Source of the DNA: Caldatribacterium sp964426875
GTDB taxonomy: Bacteria; Atribacterota; Atribacteria; Atribacterales; Caldatribacteriaceae
NCBI GenBank assembly: GCA_964426875.1
Contig: CAYRSB010000021.1
Coordinates: forward strand, 1-38,422
Length of the DNA: 38,422 nucleotides
Reading direction: 5' to 3'
Shown here: one piece after another, positions 38,237 through 38,422 of the stretch
How the letters are laid out: every line of letters begins with the position of its first letter
How positions within the stretch are numbered: position 1 is the stretch's first letter
Made by a program: the position numbers and the translations under genes
The notes under the pieces: model-generated
What the model was told of the DNA's origin: nothing
The model's database searches: none
Seen by the model: the letters and a program-made list of their open reading frames with translations, nothing else

Positions 38237-38422
38237 CTTGGAGGGGGAGAGGAAAGGTGCTTCCCCCGGGAATCCTGAGGGGCAGAAAAAATTTCTGTCC
38301 AGGGTGGGAAAAATGGAGTGCCACAGCAAGCCCCACTGCATTGTCCTGGTGGGGTTCAAGTCCAATCCTATGTGTAAAATCCCCCTACAAGATTTACTGG
38401 TTACTAAAGCAGCGTTAAGCCA
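38237..38422. other. Window end, no gene seen
   Basis: No gene is supported. A small inverted repeat CAGAAA-AAA-TTTCTG lies at 38283-38297. The usual neighbour on the far side of dnaA, rpmH, is not reached or not present. The stretch may belong to the origin region. Confidence 0.4.

Noticed and set aside
38351..38363. T-loop of a tRNA (GGGGTTCAAGTCC)
   Set aside because: The bases on both sides do not pair to a 5-bp T-stem, and no acceptor, D or anticodon arm can be built around it.

Overview
This window appears to be the flank of a replication origin from a bacterium, probably an anaerobic and possibly thermophilic saccharolytic one. It carries dnaA, dnaN, recF, a DUF721/DciA-like gene, gyrB and gyrA at the right end, and plant-polysaccharide genes at the left. 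Base composition is moderate (roughly half G+C) and Shine-Dalgarno sites are strong (AAAGGAGG type). I cannot fix the lineage; an Atribacterota/OP9-like or similar deep-branching phylum is a guess. Nearly every gene is on the minus strand, so all read away from the putative origin at about 38.0-38.24 kb. Runs of Ns at 7177-7276 show this is a scaffold, probably from a metagenome.

Left part (about 0.5-11.5 kb), arabinoxylan use, reading right to left: a broken sugar permease remnant, a secreted GH10 xylanase, a GH51 arabinofuranosidase, a 0.65 kb non-coding block full of hairpin repeats with two promoter/operator modules, a sugar ABC importer (binding protein cut by the assembly gap, then two permeases), a GH127 beta-L-arabinofuranosidase, a GntR-HTH/LacI-sensor regulator and a small SHOCT membrane protein. 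The palindromes CATACCGGTATG and CCATACCAGTATGG lie in and beside the two promoters and are the likely operators of the regulator.

Middle part (about 11.5-19.2 kb): a degraded C-terminal piece of a probable glycoside hydrolase, then a full Opp/Dpp-type ABC importer (two ATPases, two permeases, one binding protein) next to an ArsR-type regulator with a perfect inverted repeat in front of its own gene. The context suggests an oligosaccharide rather than a peptide importer.

About 19.5-22.9 kb is a patch of small and decaying genes: a frameshifted peroxiredoxin lacking its peroxidatic cysteine, BioY with a textbook BirA-type operator, an MNT/HEPN pair, a small membrane protein with repeats, a plus-strand redoxin-like remnant and two tiny Cys-rich reading frames.

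Right part (22.9-38.4 kb): one dense, nearly gap-free gene train dnaA - dnaN - recF - dciA-like - gyrB - gyrA - cobD - cobU - cobS - pduX - cobC - cbiB - flippase-like membrane protein - birA. The cobalamin genes cover almost the whole lower half of B12 assembly (threonine phosphate, aminopropanol phosphate, cobinamide activation, final joining and dephosphorylation; CobT is not present) and start with an ATGA overlap on gyrA, so housekeeping replication genes and vitamin salvage seem translationally coupled. DnaA boxes lie on both sides of dnaA, with three in a row at exact 11-bp steps beside the dnaA promoter.
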